Shown: positions 1-6,609 of the stretch, in pieces
How positions within the stretch are numbered: position 1 is the stretch's first letter
How the letters are laid out: each line of letters starts with the position of its first letter
Source of the DNA: Lentisphaeria bacterium
Lineage (GTDB): Bacteria; Verrucomicrobiota; Lentisphaeria; Oligosphaerales; Oligosphaeraceae
Assembly: GCA_016303095.1 (NCBI GenBank)
Contig: JAEDMH010000027.1
Coordinates: forward strand, 1 to 21,024
DNA length: 21,024 nucleotides
Reading direction: 5' to 3'
The notes under the pieces: model-generated
Database searches by the model: none
What the model saw: only the letters and a program-made list of their open reading frames with translations
What the model was told of the DNA's origin: nothing
Translations under genes and position numbers: made by a program

Positions 1-254
1 GCTTATTTCCATAATGTTAGAAGAACCTTAAGAATGAGTTAACCGGACACCAGTGAAAGATGAAAAAGAATACGAAAAGAGCGAACATTAATTTGAAAAT
101 GAAAATCCCCTCGGGAGCAGAGGGCGTGCTTTTATTGTGAGGGGGGACGGATGGCAGGGGTGGGTGGCGTCTTCTCCTTCGGGAAAGGGCCCCTTTTTCT
201 GTCATTTTTTTCGGAAACGGGGGCAATTTTACTGTTTCTTTTCCGTTAGTGGAC

Positions 255-283
255 TTGATTTTTCCAAAATCTTTCCGCATAAT
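255..283 (+). promoter_or_regulatory. Candidate sigma70-type promoter for the first pseudopilin gene
   Basis: A -35 element TTGATT (255-260) and a -10 element CATAAT (278-283) are separated by exactly 17 bases. Each hexamer is close to consensus. Transcription would start near 290, giving a 5' UTR of about 170 nt. No copy of the 44-bp box found upstream of the AraC and hydrolase genes is visible here, so this gene may be controlled separately. Confidence 0.5.
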
Positions 284-362
284 GAAAACATTGTTTGGTT
301 TGCGAAGTGCTTCGCAGACGTTGTGTTCCCCCCGACCCAATCCTCCGGGATCCATGGGATCT

Positions 363-378
363 GCCGACAGGAGTCGGC
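363..378 (+). other. 5'-UTR hairpin
   Basis: GCCGAC (363-368) and GTCGGC (373-378) form a perfect 6-bp stem with a 4-nt AGGA loop. It lies in the predicted leader of the first pseudopilin mRNA, about 85 nt before the start codon. It has no T-run, so it is not a simple terminator. It could affect mRNA stability or translation; that role is inference. Confidence 0.35.
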
Positions 379-462
379 GGGTGTCGTTTCCCGAAGGGAG
401 GGGCGTTTCCGTTTTTCGGTGTCGCCCCTTGCACAATCCCACCATAAAGAGTAAACAAATCC

Positions 463-1293
463 ATGAAGAAAACCTTCACTCTGATTGAGCTGTTGGTGGT
501 CATCGCCATCATCGCCATCCTGGCGGCCATGCTGCTGCCCGCCCTCTCCAAGGCCCGGGAAAAGGCCCGCGCCATCAGCTGCACCAACAACATCAAGCAG
601 CTGGGCCTGGGAACCATCCTCTACGCCAACGACTACGATGATTTCCTCCATCCCTCCAAGTTCGGCAAGGGCGCCACGGATGGAAACATCTACAGCGACG
701 ACAACAACTACTTCTACGTCTACAACCCCATGTGCAATGACATCCTGGGCACCATTCCCACCAGTGGCACCAGCGGCACCAAGACCATTTCCGAGAAGAA
801 GGAAGGCGCCTGGAAGCTCTGGCAGTGCCCCAGCCTGAATGGCAATGACGCCTGGGAAGAGTACTACAACGCCACTCCCAAGACCACCCGTCCCAAGACC
901 GGCTATCAGTACAATGGCAACTGCGGCTACAACAACCAGACCATGGACCAGTACAACAGCAATGGTACCGGCATCAAGGGTGGTTGGACTCGCATCATCC
1001 AGCCCAAGAGCACCAATACCTTCATCCTCTTCCTGGATCGCTGCGGATTTGCCGGCAATGGCGGTTCCTGGATCGCCCATTGGTACCTCCACCACGATGC
1101 CAACTCCTCCGTGGGCACCAACGACGATGCCATCAAGTATCGCTGCCGCCACAGCGACATGTGCAATGTGGTCTTCGCCGATGGTCACGCCGCTCCTGTG
1201 AACAAGACCGACCTCACCAACCTGGGCGACGAGCCCGATGGCGATACCGGCATCCTGTGCATGCAGCTCAATGGCAACGGCCAGGATGACTAA
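463..1293 (+). CDS. Type II secretion/type IV pilin-like pseudopilin with H-X9-DG motif
   Basis: A 276-residue protein beginning MKKT then FTLIELLVVIAIIAILAA, the class III prepilin N-terminal methylation/transmembrane helix. Next comes LLPALSKAREKA and a CxNNxKQLGL stretch typical of PVC pseudopilins. Near the C-terminus HSDMCNVVFADG matches the prepilin-processing-associated H-X9-DG motif exactly. The middle is rich in Asn, Tyr, Gly and Thr, as in surface-exposed pilin heads. The family is membrane-anchored, normally cut by a PilD-type peptidase before the Phe and assembled by a type II secretion-like machine; the individual role in Lentisphaerota is unknown. The residue before the cleavage site is Thr, not the usual Gly. 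The ATG at 463 has a weak AAAGAG ribosome site 11 nt upstream. The gene is flanked by its own promoter and a strong terminator, so it is probably monocistronic. Confidence 0.9.
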   Translation: MKKTFTLIELLVVIAIIAILAAMLLPALSKAREKARAISCTNNIKQLGLGTILYANDYDDFLHPSKFGKGATDGNIYSDDNNYFYVYNPMCNDILGTIPTSGTSGTKTISEKKEGAWKLWQCPSLNGNDAWEEYYNATPKTTRPKTGYQYNGNCGYNNQTMDQYNSNGTGIKGGWTRIIQPKSTNTFILFLDRCGFAGNGGSWIAHWYLHHDANSSVGTNDDAIKYRCRHSDMCNVVFADGHAAPVNKTDLTNLGDEPDGDTGILCMQLNGNGQDD

Positions 1294-1314
1294 TTCCTAA
1301 GGCCCCATTCAGGG

Positions 1315-1352
1315 AAAGCCCCCGGCAGACACGCGTCTCCGGGGGCTTTTTT
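1315..1352 (+). terminator. Rho-independent terminator of the first pseudopilin gene
   Basis: The stem AAGCCCCCGG (1316-1325) pairs with CCGGGGGCTT (1339-1348). A short inner stem (AGAC/GTCT, loop ACGC) sits above it, and six T residues follow (1347-1352). It starts about 20 nt after the stop codon at 1293. Confidence 0.9.
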
Positions 1353-1505
1353 GTGCCATGACAGAAGGGCAAGCTCCCCTGCTTTCTCCCTTTCCTTCCC
1401 TCAAAACGACCTCCCATGGACCATGCTGAGGATGCCCCACGGGGGAGGCACCTTGGGCCTTGGCGCCTCTTTCCTGGGGGAACAGGAGGGCATGCCAATG
1501 GGCAA

Positions 1506-1549
1506 TTTGTTACAAATGGATATTTTCCTCTGGGAAATAGACATTGTGA
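1506..1549 (+). promoter_or_regulatory. Putative AraC-type operator, copy 1 (upstream of araC-family gene)
   Basis: This 44-bp segment matches 2618-2661 at 36 of 44 positions without gaps. The invariant blocks are TTTGTTACA, GGATATTTTC, AAATA and ACATTG. Its right end overlaps the -35 element TTGTGA (1544-1549). An activator bound just upstream of and over the -35 is the usual class II arrangement for AraC-family proteins. That the neighbouring AraC-family protein binds here is inference. Confidence 0.65.
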
Positions 1550-1571
1550 TTATACTGGAGATCTGTATAAT
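1544..1571 (+). promoter_or_regulatory. Candidate promoter of the AraC-family gene
   Basis: A -35 element TTGTGA (1544-1549) and a perfect -10 TATAAT (1566-1571) are separated by 16 bases. The mRNA would start near 1578, giving a leader of about 200 nt that contains a small CCCCAG/CTGGGG hairpin (1692-1711). The -35 lies in the last bases of the 44-bp box, as in the second copy. Confidence 0.6.
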
Positions 1572-1777
1572 TTACGAGAGACGGATGTGACAAAAGCGTC
1601 AATTCCTCCCGGTTTGGTTTGGGACATCCTCTTCTCCCTCCTTCAGCAGTCATGGAGGCTTCAGAGCATGAGGGGAGAGGAGCGCGGAGAACCCCAGGGG
1701 CAAGACTGGGGAGATCCCTGGTTGGGGAATAGGAGTGGTTGGAAATCCTTTGGCGAGAACATGTTGGCGGAGTGGTT

Positions 1778-2569
1778 ATGCCCGGTGAAGAATCCTTGAG
1801 TTGTCCCTTTCAAATTCAATTCTGCGGGTGGATGCAGGACATTTGGCCGTGGCGTCAGGATCTCATCCACACTCCGTTCTGGCGGCTGTACTGGAATCTG
1901 ACGCCGGGGGGGATCCTTACTTCTGCCTCTGGAACCCTGCGGTTTGAACCGAACAGCTTTGTCCTGATCCCCGCCAGCTACGAATTTTCCACCTCCGCCG
2001 AAGCGCCCTTTGACCAGTTCTTCATCCATTTCAATTTCGTGGATACGGTCAAGGCGGTGGGGGACCGCATCTACACCATTCCCGGGGATTCCTTCTCCCA
2101 TGCCTATATCCAGGAATTCATCCAATCCTACAACGAATTGGACAATCGTCTCCACTGCGAAATGATTGGGCACATCATTCTCGGACATGCCCTGCTCAAG
2201 TGCAAGAACGGCCCAGTGATCCGGAAGCTTTCCTCCGAACGACGGATTCTGAAGTGCATCGATTTTATTTCTGCCAGGCTTGACGAAAAGCTGGACAATG
2301 CCCGTCTGGCGGAATATTGCGGCATGGCCCGCAATGCCTTCATCCGTCTTTTTTCCGCCACCATGGAGGAGACGCCCCAGGCCTTTGTCCGCCGGAAGCG
2401 GATTGAGCGGGCCTGCCACTTGCTCCACTTCAGCAATCTTTCCATCAAAGAGATCGCCATGCGCACCGGGTTTGCCAACCAGTATCATTTCTCCAAGGTC
2501 TTTTCCCGGCTGCAACTGAATCCCCCCCGAAAATTCCGCTCCCCCCATTTTGCCTCCCCCATGGAGTAG
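1778..2569 (+). CDS. AraC-family transcriptional regulator
   Basis: A 263-residue protein. The N-terminal half looks like a cupin-type AraC ligand-sensing domain (runs such as LRFEPNSFVLIPASYEF and FDQFFIHFNF). The last ~95 residues are the double helix-turn-helix: LDNARLAEYCGMARNAFIRLF for the first helix pair, then LSIKEIAMRTGFANQYHFSK, a near-textbook second AraC helix-turn-helix signature, then NPPRKFR. Such proteins bind direct repeats near promoters and activate sugar-use genes when a ligand binds. I chose ATG 1778 (GGAG 5 nt upstream); an in-frame TTG at 1739 would add 13 residues but its AGGAG is only 3 nt away. The box shared with the downstream hydrolase promoter suggests autoregulation and local activation. 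The sugar ligand cannot be read from the sequence. Confidence 0.9.
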   Translation: MPGEESLSCPFQIQFCGWMQDIWPWRQDLIHTPFWRLYWNLTPGGILTSASGTLRFEPNSFVLIPASYEFSTSAEAPFDQFFIHFNFVDTVKAVGDRIYTIPGDSFSHAYIQEFIQSYNELDNRLHCEMIGHIILGHALLKCKNGPVIRKLSSERRILKCIDFISARLDEKLDNARLAEYCGMARNAFIRLFSATMEETPQAFVRRKRIERACHLLHFSNLSIKEIAMRTGFANQYHFSKVFSRLQLNPPRKFRSPHFASPME

Positions 2570-2617
2570 CGACCAGGCCGCACCCAATAGGCTCTTGAGA
2601 ATCGCCCTTTTTTTGAC

Positions 2618-2661
2618 TTTGTTACAGACGGATATTTTCTTTTGTCAAATACACATTGGGA
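2618..2661 (+). promoter_or_regulatory. Putative AraC-type operator, copy 2 (upstream of hydrolase operon)
   Basis: This is the second copy of the 44-bp box (36/44 identical to 1506-1549), in the same orientation. It sits between the AraC-family gene and the GH71-like hydrolase gene. Its right end overlaps the -35 element TTGGGA, the same geometry as in copy 1. Conservation across a non-coding interval of this length argues for function. Confidence 0.65.
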
Positions 2662-2684
2662 GAAGGAGGAAAATGCCCCATACT
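2656..2684 (+). promoter_or_regulatory. Candidate promoter of the hydrolase operon
   Basis: A -35 element TTGGGA (2656-2661) and a -10 element CATACT (2679-2684) are spaced by 17 bases. The hexamers are only moderate matches, as expected for an activator-dependent promoter. The leader to the ATG at 2802 would be about 110 nt and includes a perfect 10-bp palindrome CTCGATCGAG (2721-2730). Confidence 0.45.
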
Positions 2685-2801
2685 TTTTATGCGTAGGGGA
2701 TGGGACAGCGCGACAAATGCCTCGATCGAGTCATTTCTGCCGGGTTGCCCTGCCTTCTTTGTTCCTTAACCCTCCACGGGGCTTTCTCGTAGGATGGGGC
2801 C

Positions 2802-5573
2802 ATGCCTTTGTGTTTTGATTCCATGAGAAAATTTCCGTTGTTTTGGGGAATTCCCTTTCTTTTGATGATGGCCTTGGGGGCCTGGGGCGCCGAGGTGGGC
2901 GAACGGCCCATGGTTTGGGCTCACAACACTCCATGGTTTTATCCCCGGGATTATCCTGGATATCCTGAATACTACTACAACTTCCCCCTGCAGGAAAGCA
3001 AGGACACCCCCACGGGAGATCAGGATTCCCTCCGGGAAGAGATTCGGATCGTTCAGGAAAAGGGGGTGGACGGGTTTTTCCTGGATTTTGGAGGAGATCC
3101 CCATGGAGCCGCCCCCCATTGGAGCTGGCGCTTGCCCACCTATCTGGAGGCGGCAGAGGGGACGGATTTCCAGGTGGCCATCTGCATTGACGTGAAAATC
3201 TCTCCGGAATACTGGGGAAAATGGCTGAAGGAACTCCTGGGGAAAAACGGAAACCATCCCAATTATCCCAAAGTCGGCAGGAAGTATGTGGTCTGCGCCT
3301 ATCAGTTCCTCCATGGGGAGAATGGCTATGGGGAGTGGTCCTGGAACCGGGAGGATTGGCGGAAACTCCATGCCATCATGGAGGAAGCCGGATATCCCCT
3401 CTACCTCATTGGCAACGTCGCCCCCCTGCCCAACGCCAGGCTGAACCTGCAACAGCTGGAGGAAACCAAGGATATCTACGACGCCCTCTTTTGTTTCGAT
3501 TCTCCGGCCCATTGCTTCGACCCTCCCGAGGTCAACAACCGGTTGCTGGGGGAGTTTTGCCGGAAGAACGGCAAGCGCTTCCTGCCCACCCTCCACCCGG
3601 GATATTGGGGAGCCTGGCTGGCCAACTTCAATGACTTCTACAACCCCTTCCGCGGCTTCGACTGTTTCTACCGGCAGTATGCGGACGGGAAGAAATACCA
3701 GCCGATATGGACCCACCTGACCACGTGGAACGATCTGGTGGAAACCGGGGTGTTCGAGCGCCTCTATACCTTCGGCCAGGCGGAAACCCTGAGGCGCTAC
3801 GCCAAGGATCTGAAGGGGACGCCCATCCTCACGGAAGACCCGGAGGTCCTGGTCAGCTATCTCCATGAAGTCATGCTGGGGGAAATCCTGCGCATTGAGG
3901 CGATGAGCATGCCGTTTTCCCGCCAGGAACCCCTGGAAATCGAAGGGGTTCTCCGGGATCTGGAGGGCAAAGTGGTCTGGAGGCTCTCCCCCCAAAGCGC
4001 CGCGCCCGACCAATACGCCCGGCTGGAATGGCTGATTCCCACCCATGAACTGGCCTTCACGCCAGTGCTGCAGCCGGAATTCACGGTGCGCATGGGAGAA
4101 ATGGTCTCCACCCGGAAATCCGTCCCCATCTATTTGGTGTCCAGCTGGCTTCAGAATTGCGTGACGGTCAATGTGCCCCTCAGCCGGATGCTGGCGGACT
4201 TTCCCCAGGAGTTCACGGTGCGGCAGGAGGGCAACCGCCTGGAGGCCACCGTTGCCTTCCACAGTCCGGATGTCCTCAAGCGGATCATGCTCTTCCGCAA
4301 TGATCGCCCCGCTGGCGTCTTTTCTCCGGAACAGGAAAAGGAGGAGATGCTCCTGAATGTCCTCATGCAGGGGATGCCCAAAGGGGTGCGCATTACCTTC
4401 GAAAACGGCCATCTGCTCCGGGCCTTCCGGAAGGGCACCCAGAAGGGCGCCCAATGGCAGGAGACCACCTTCTTCGATTATGGCCGGGATTTCTTCTGGG
4501 CGTCGGATTCTTCCAGCGGACACATGGCCATGGCCCTCGCCGGAACCAAAGACCTGAAGCTGGTGGTCACCAATGCCGAGGGAAAACAAACGGTGATCCC
4601 GGCGGAAAACCTGGCGCGGAGACGGCGCTTTGTCAATGGGGACATAGATCTTCGCATGTCCGTGGACAACACCCTCTTCCTGGATGAGCCGCTGGAGCGA
4701 ACGCAGGGAACACTGACCCTGAATCTGTTTGCGGCAGATCCGCAGCCCACGGACAATTTCTATCTGCGCTTCGAAACCATGGATGGGCGCTATTTCTTCT
4801 CCCAGCCCATCTACCCCTTCGCCACCAACCGCAGGGTGAGCCGCACCCTGCTGGCCACCCCGTGGACGCTGGAGTCCTCCAAAGGCGGAACGGCGTTTGC
4901 CTTCCGCGGGGAGCCGGAGTTCCTGACCCCAGGGAATCAGCAGCCGTTCCAAGGGAATTTCACGGTGCGGGTGCCCGTTTCCCTGTTGATCGCCCGGGGC
5001 GCCCTCTGGGATTTCGACGGGGAAGACGGCTGGATTCTGGATCGCTACGGGGATCGGGATTTCTTTGTGGATCCGGGAATGCTGGTGGAGGATGGCCGCG
5101 GAGGGAGGGCGCTGAAGCTGGATGGCACGGGGAAGGCGACTCTGCCGGCCCGCCTGTGGCCCATGAGTGGCGTGGGCGTCACCGAGCTGGCCATCAAGCC
5201 CGAGGCCATCGGAGGAAAACCCCAGACCATTGTCTTCAAAGACGGCTGGTATGATGGGATCAACCTGAATTTGCGCCCGGACGGGAAAGTGGAAGTGATT
5301 CGCTGCTATGTCGGGGACTCCAACGACCAGAACGACATCCAGATGCAGACCCTCTGGAGCCGGAGTTCTCTCAAGGCCGGAGAATGGGCGACGATCCGGG
5401 TAGAGGCGGACCACGGGAGCCTCGTCCTGCGGATCAACGGCAAAGAAGAAGGGACGATTCCCCAGGCGCCCTTCCGCAGTCATGGCAACGGGAGGGTCAC
5501 CTTCGGAGGGGCCATGCCCGGCTGCGTGCCCTTCCGGGGACTGGTGGATGACCTGAAACTTTTCGGATTGTAA
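2802..5573 (+). CDS. Secreted GH71-like glycoside hydrolase with C-terminal LamG-like domain
   Basis: A 923-residue protein with a signal peptide: MRKF, a hydrophobic core, and likely cleavage after the Ala in GAWGA (~residue 30). Residues ~35-340 look like the TIM barrel of GH71 (alpha-1,3-glucanase family) or the related GH99 group: MVWAHNTPWF at the start, GVDGFFLDFGG (D90, D95), FQVAICIDVK, KYVVCAYQF, then PIWTHLTTWNDLVETG, which resembles the GH71 TWNDYGES strand. A ~400-residue middle part is beta-rich without a family I can name. Residues ~735-923 (LWDFDGEDGW to the end) look like a concanavalin A/LamG fold that may bind glycan. ATG 2802 has an AGGATGGGG site; a start at 2823 would remove seven residues and leave the signal peptide intact. 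It is first in a likely operon. The substrate is unproven, and the family match is by motif only. Confidence 0.7.
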   Translation: MPLCFDSMRKFPLFWGIPFLLMMALGAWGAEVGERPMVWAHNTPWFYPRDYPGYPEYYYNFPLQESKDTPTGDQDSLREEIRIVQEKGVDGFFLDFGGDPHGAAPHWSWRLPTYLEAAEGTDFQVAICIDVKISPEYWGKWLKELLGKNGNHPNYPKVGRKYVVCAYQFLHGENGYGEWSWNREDWRKLHAIMEEAGYPLYLIGNVAPLPNARLNLQQLEETKDIYDALFCFDSPAHCFDPPEVNNRLLGEFCRKNGKRFLPTLHPGYWGAWLANFNDFYNPFRGFDCFYRQYADGKKYQPIWTHLTTWNDLVETGVFERLYTFGQAETLRRYAKDLKGTPILTEDPEVLVSYLHEVMLGEILRIEAMSMPFSRQEPLEIEGVLRDLEGKVVWRLSPQSAAPDQYARLEWLIPTHELAFTPVLQPEFTVRMGEMVSTRKSVPIYLVSSWLQNCVTVNVPLSRMLADFPQEFTVRQEGNRLEATVAFHSPDVLKRIMLFRNDRPAGVFSPEQEKEEMLLNVLMQGMPKGVRITFENGHLLRAFRKGTQKGAQWQETTFFDYGRDFFWASDSSSGHMAMALAGTKDLKLVVTNAEGKQTVIPAENLARRRRFVNGDIDLRMSVDNTLFLDEPLERTQGTLTLNLFAADPQPTDNFYLRFETMDGRYFFSQPIYPFATNRRVSRTLLATPWTLESSKGGTAFAFRGEPEFLTPGNQQPFQGNFTVRVPVSLLIARGALWDFDGEDGWILDRYGDRDFFVDPGMLVEDGRGGRALKLDGTGKATLPARLWPMSGVGVTELAIKPEAIGGKPQTIVFKDGWYDGINLNLRPDGKVEVIRCYVGDSNDQNDIQMQTLWSRSSLKAGEWATIRVEADHGSLVLRINGKEEGTIPQAPFRSHGNGRVTFGGAMPGCVPFRGLVDDLKLFGL

Positions 5574-5592
5574 CACCCAAATCATTCACGGG

Positions 5593-5620
5593 AATGTCAT
5601 GAAATCCTCGTCCTGACATT
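5593..5620 (+). other. Inverted repeat between hydrolase and second pseudopilin
   Basis: AATGTCA (5593-5599) and TGACATT (5614-5620) form a perfect 7-bp inverted repeat with a 14-nt gap, followed by TTCTTT. It lies in the 79-nt gap before the second pseudopilin gene. The stem is AT-rich, so it would be a weak or partial terminator, or a dimer-type operator. A small CATTC/GAATG hairpin overlaps its left side. Confidence 0.4.
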
Positions 5621-5652
5621 TTCTTTGAGAAAGCCAAAACAAAGGAACAACG

Positions 5653-6402
5653 ATGAAAAAATCCAACTTTACCTTGATTGAACTCCTTGTGGTGATTGCC
5701 ATCATCGCCATTCTGGCCAGCATGTTGTTGCCTGCTCTTTCCAAAGCCCGGTCAAAAGCCAGAAACATCAGCTGTGTGAACAACCTGAAACAGCTGGGAT
5801 TGATGGCCGCCCTCTATGCCGGGGACTATGATGATTATTTCGCCACCTCCGATGAATCCTTTTCCGGGGACGGGGCGGTTTCCCTCTATCTTGTCCTGTA
5901 CAACAATACCGACCTTTTCGCGCCCCAGAAACCCAAAATGGCCCACTGCCCCTGCGATCCCAACTCGTCCGAAAATAAAAAGAACTTCTATTCCTACCGC
6001 ACCTTCACCTGCGCCTGGGGGGCGTGGAGCGATGAGGAGGGAATCGGGTATTCTCCCTTTGCAAAGAGCATCTATACATGGAACATTCCCACGTTGACTT
6101 GGGGTACTACCTTCCGGGTGGAACGGATCTACAAGTTGGCCTCTTACCCCAATTACGACCAGAGCGCGCATTTCAACATCGCGCTTTTCGCGGACGACCC
6201 CACCTTGCCGAACCACTACGAGAACAAGTTCCTTATCAATGCCGCCCGGGCCGATGGGAGCGTCTTGACCTGCCGGAATCTCCGGGACAGCCAGCCGGAT
6301 TTCAATACAACCAGCAATTGGCTCCTGCGCCTCAGCTATATGGTCACCACCCCCTCTCTTTGGAAGTCCTTCATGGCGGCCTCCGATCCTCGGGTCAACT
6401 AG
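5653..6402 (+). CDS. Second pseudopilin, lacking a clear H-X9-DG motif
   Basis: A 249-residue protein starting MKKSN then FTLIELLVVIAIIAILAS, followed by LLPALSKARSKA and CVNNLKQLGL. Its N-terminal ~45 residues are nearly the same as in the pseudopilin at 463-1293, while the rest diverges. It is a membrane-anchored prepilin-like protein, expected to be cut before Phe; the preceding residue is Asn rather than Gly. The H-X9-DG box is degenerate: an ADGSV stretch is present but Asn occupies the His position. A good AAAGGA ribosome site precedes ATG 5653 by 8 nt. It lies between two hydrolase genes on the same strand, so co-expression with them is likely. A role in surface glycan handling is inference. 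Confidence 0.88.
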   Translation: MKKSNFTLIELLVVIAIIAILASMLLPALSKARSKARNISCVNNLKQLGLMAALYAGDYDDYFATSDESFSGDGAVSLYLVLYNNTDLFAPQKPKMAHCPCDPNSSENKKNFYSYRTFTCAWGAWSDEEGIGYSPFAKSIYTWNIPTLTWGTTFRVERIYKLASYPNYDQSAHFNIALFADDPTLPNHYENKFLINAARADGSVLTCRNLRDSQPDFNTTSNWLLRLSYMVTTPSLWKSFMAASDPRVN

Positions 6403-6609
6403 AAAACAACACAGGAACAGGGGCTTTGACCCTTCAGGGGGGGAAGATACAAGCCGGTCTCTTTCCCCCCGGAAGGGGAAGCAAGGAGCATGGGTTCAGG
6501 GGAAAGGCCGGTGGCAGAGCTGGAGCGTGGGAAAAGATGCCCGGTGCCCATGGCCGCAGTGCCTGGATGACTCCCGCGTTCCGAATCCCAAGATAGAGAT
6601 AGATCACCT

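Larger units (their letters stand above)
1..462. other. Non-coding leader region before the first pseudopilin
   Basis: I see no convincing gene here. Reading frames exist on both strands but lack family-like sequence and run through low-complexity or UTR-like DNA. A weak 5-bp hairpin (CCCTC at 108-112, GAGGG at 120-124) is followed by a T-rich stretch and may be the tail of a terminator for a gene left of the window. The rest holds the promoter at 255-283 and a 5'-UTR hairpin (both listed) before the ATG at 463. Confidence 0.55.

Noticed and set aside
1551..1556. TATACT as the -10 of the AraC-family gene
   Set aside because: No suitable -35 lies 16-18 bp upstream, while TTGTGA-16-TATAAT just downstream is much better and mirrors the second box copy.
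2766..5585. 939-codon open frame on the - strand opposite the GH71-like gene
   Set aside because: It mirrors the real gene in GC-rich DNA, has no family-like motifs, and the + strand product has a signal peptide and domain structure.
6460..6485. Terminator between second pseudopilin and GH106-like gene
   Set aside because: TTCCCC/GGGGAA can pair but the stem is short and no T-run follows.
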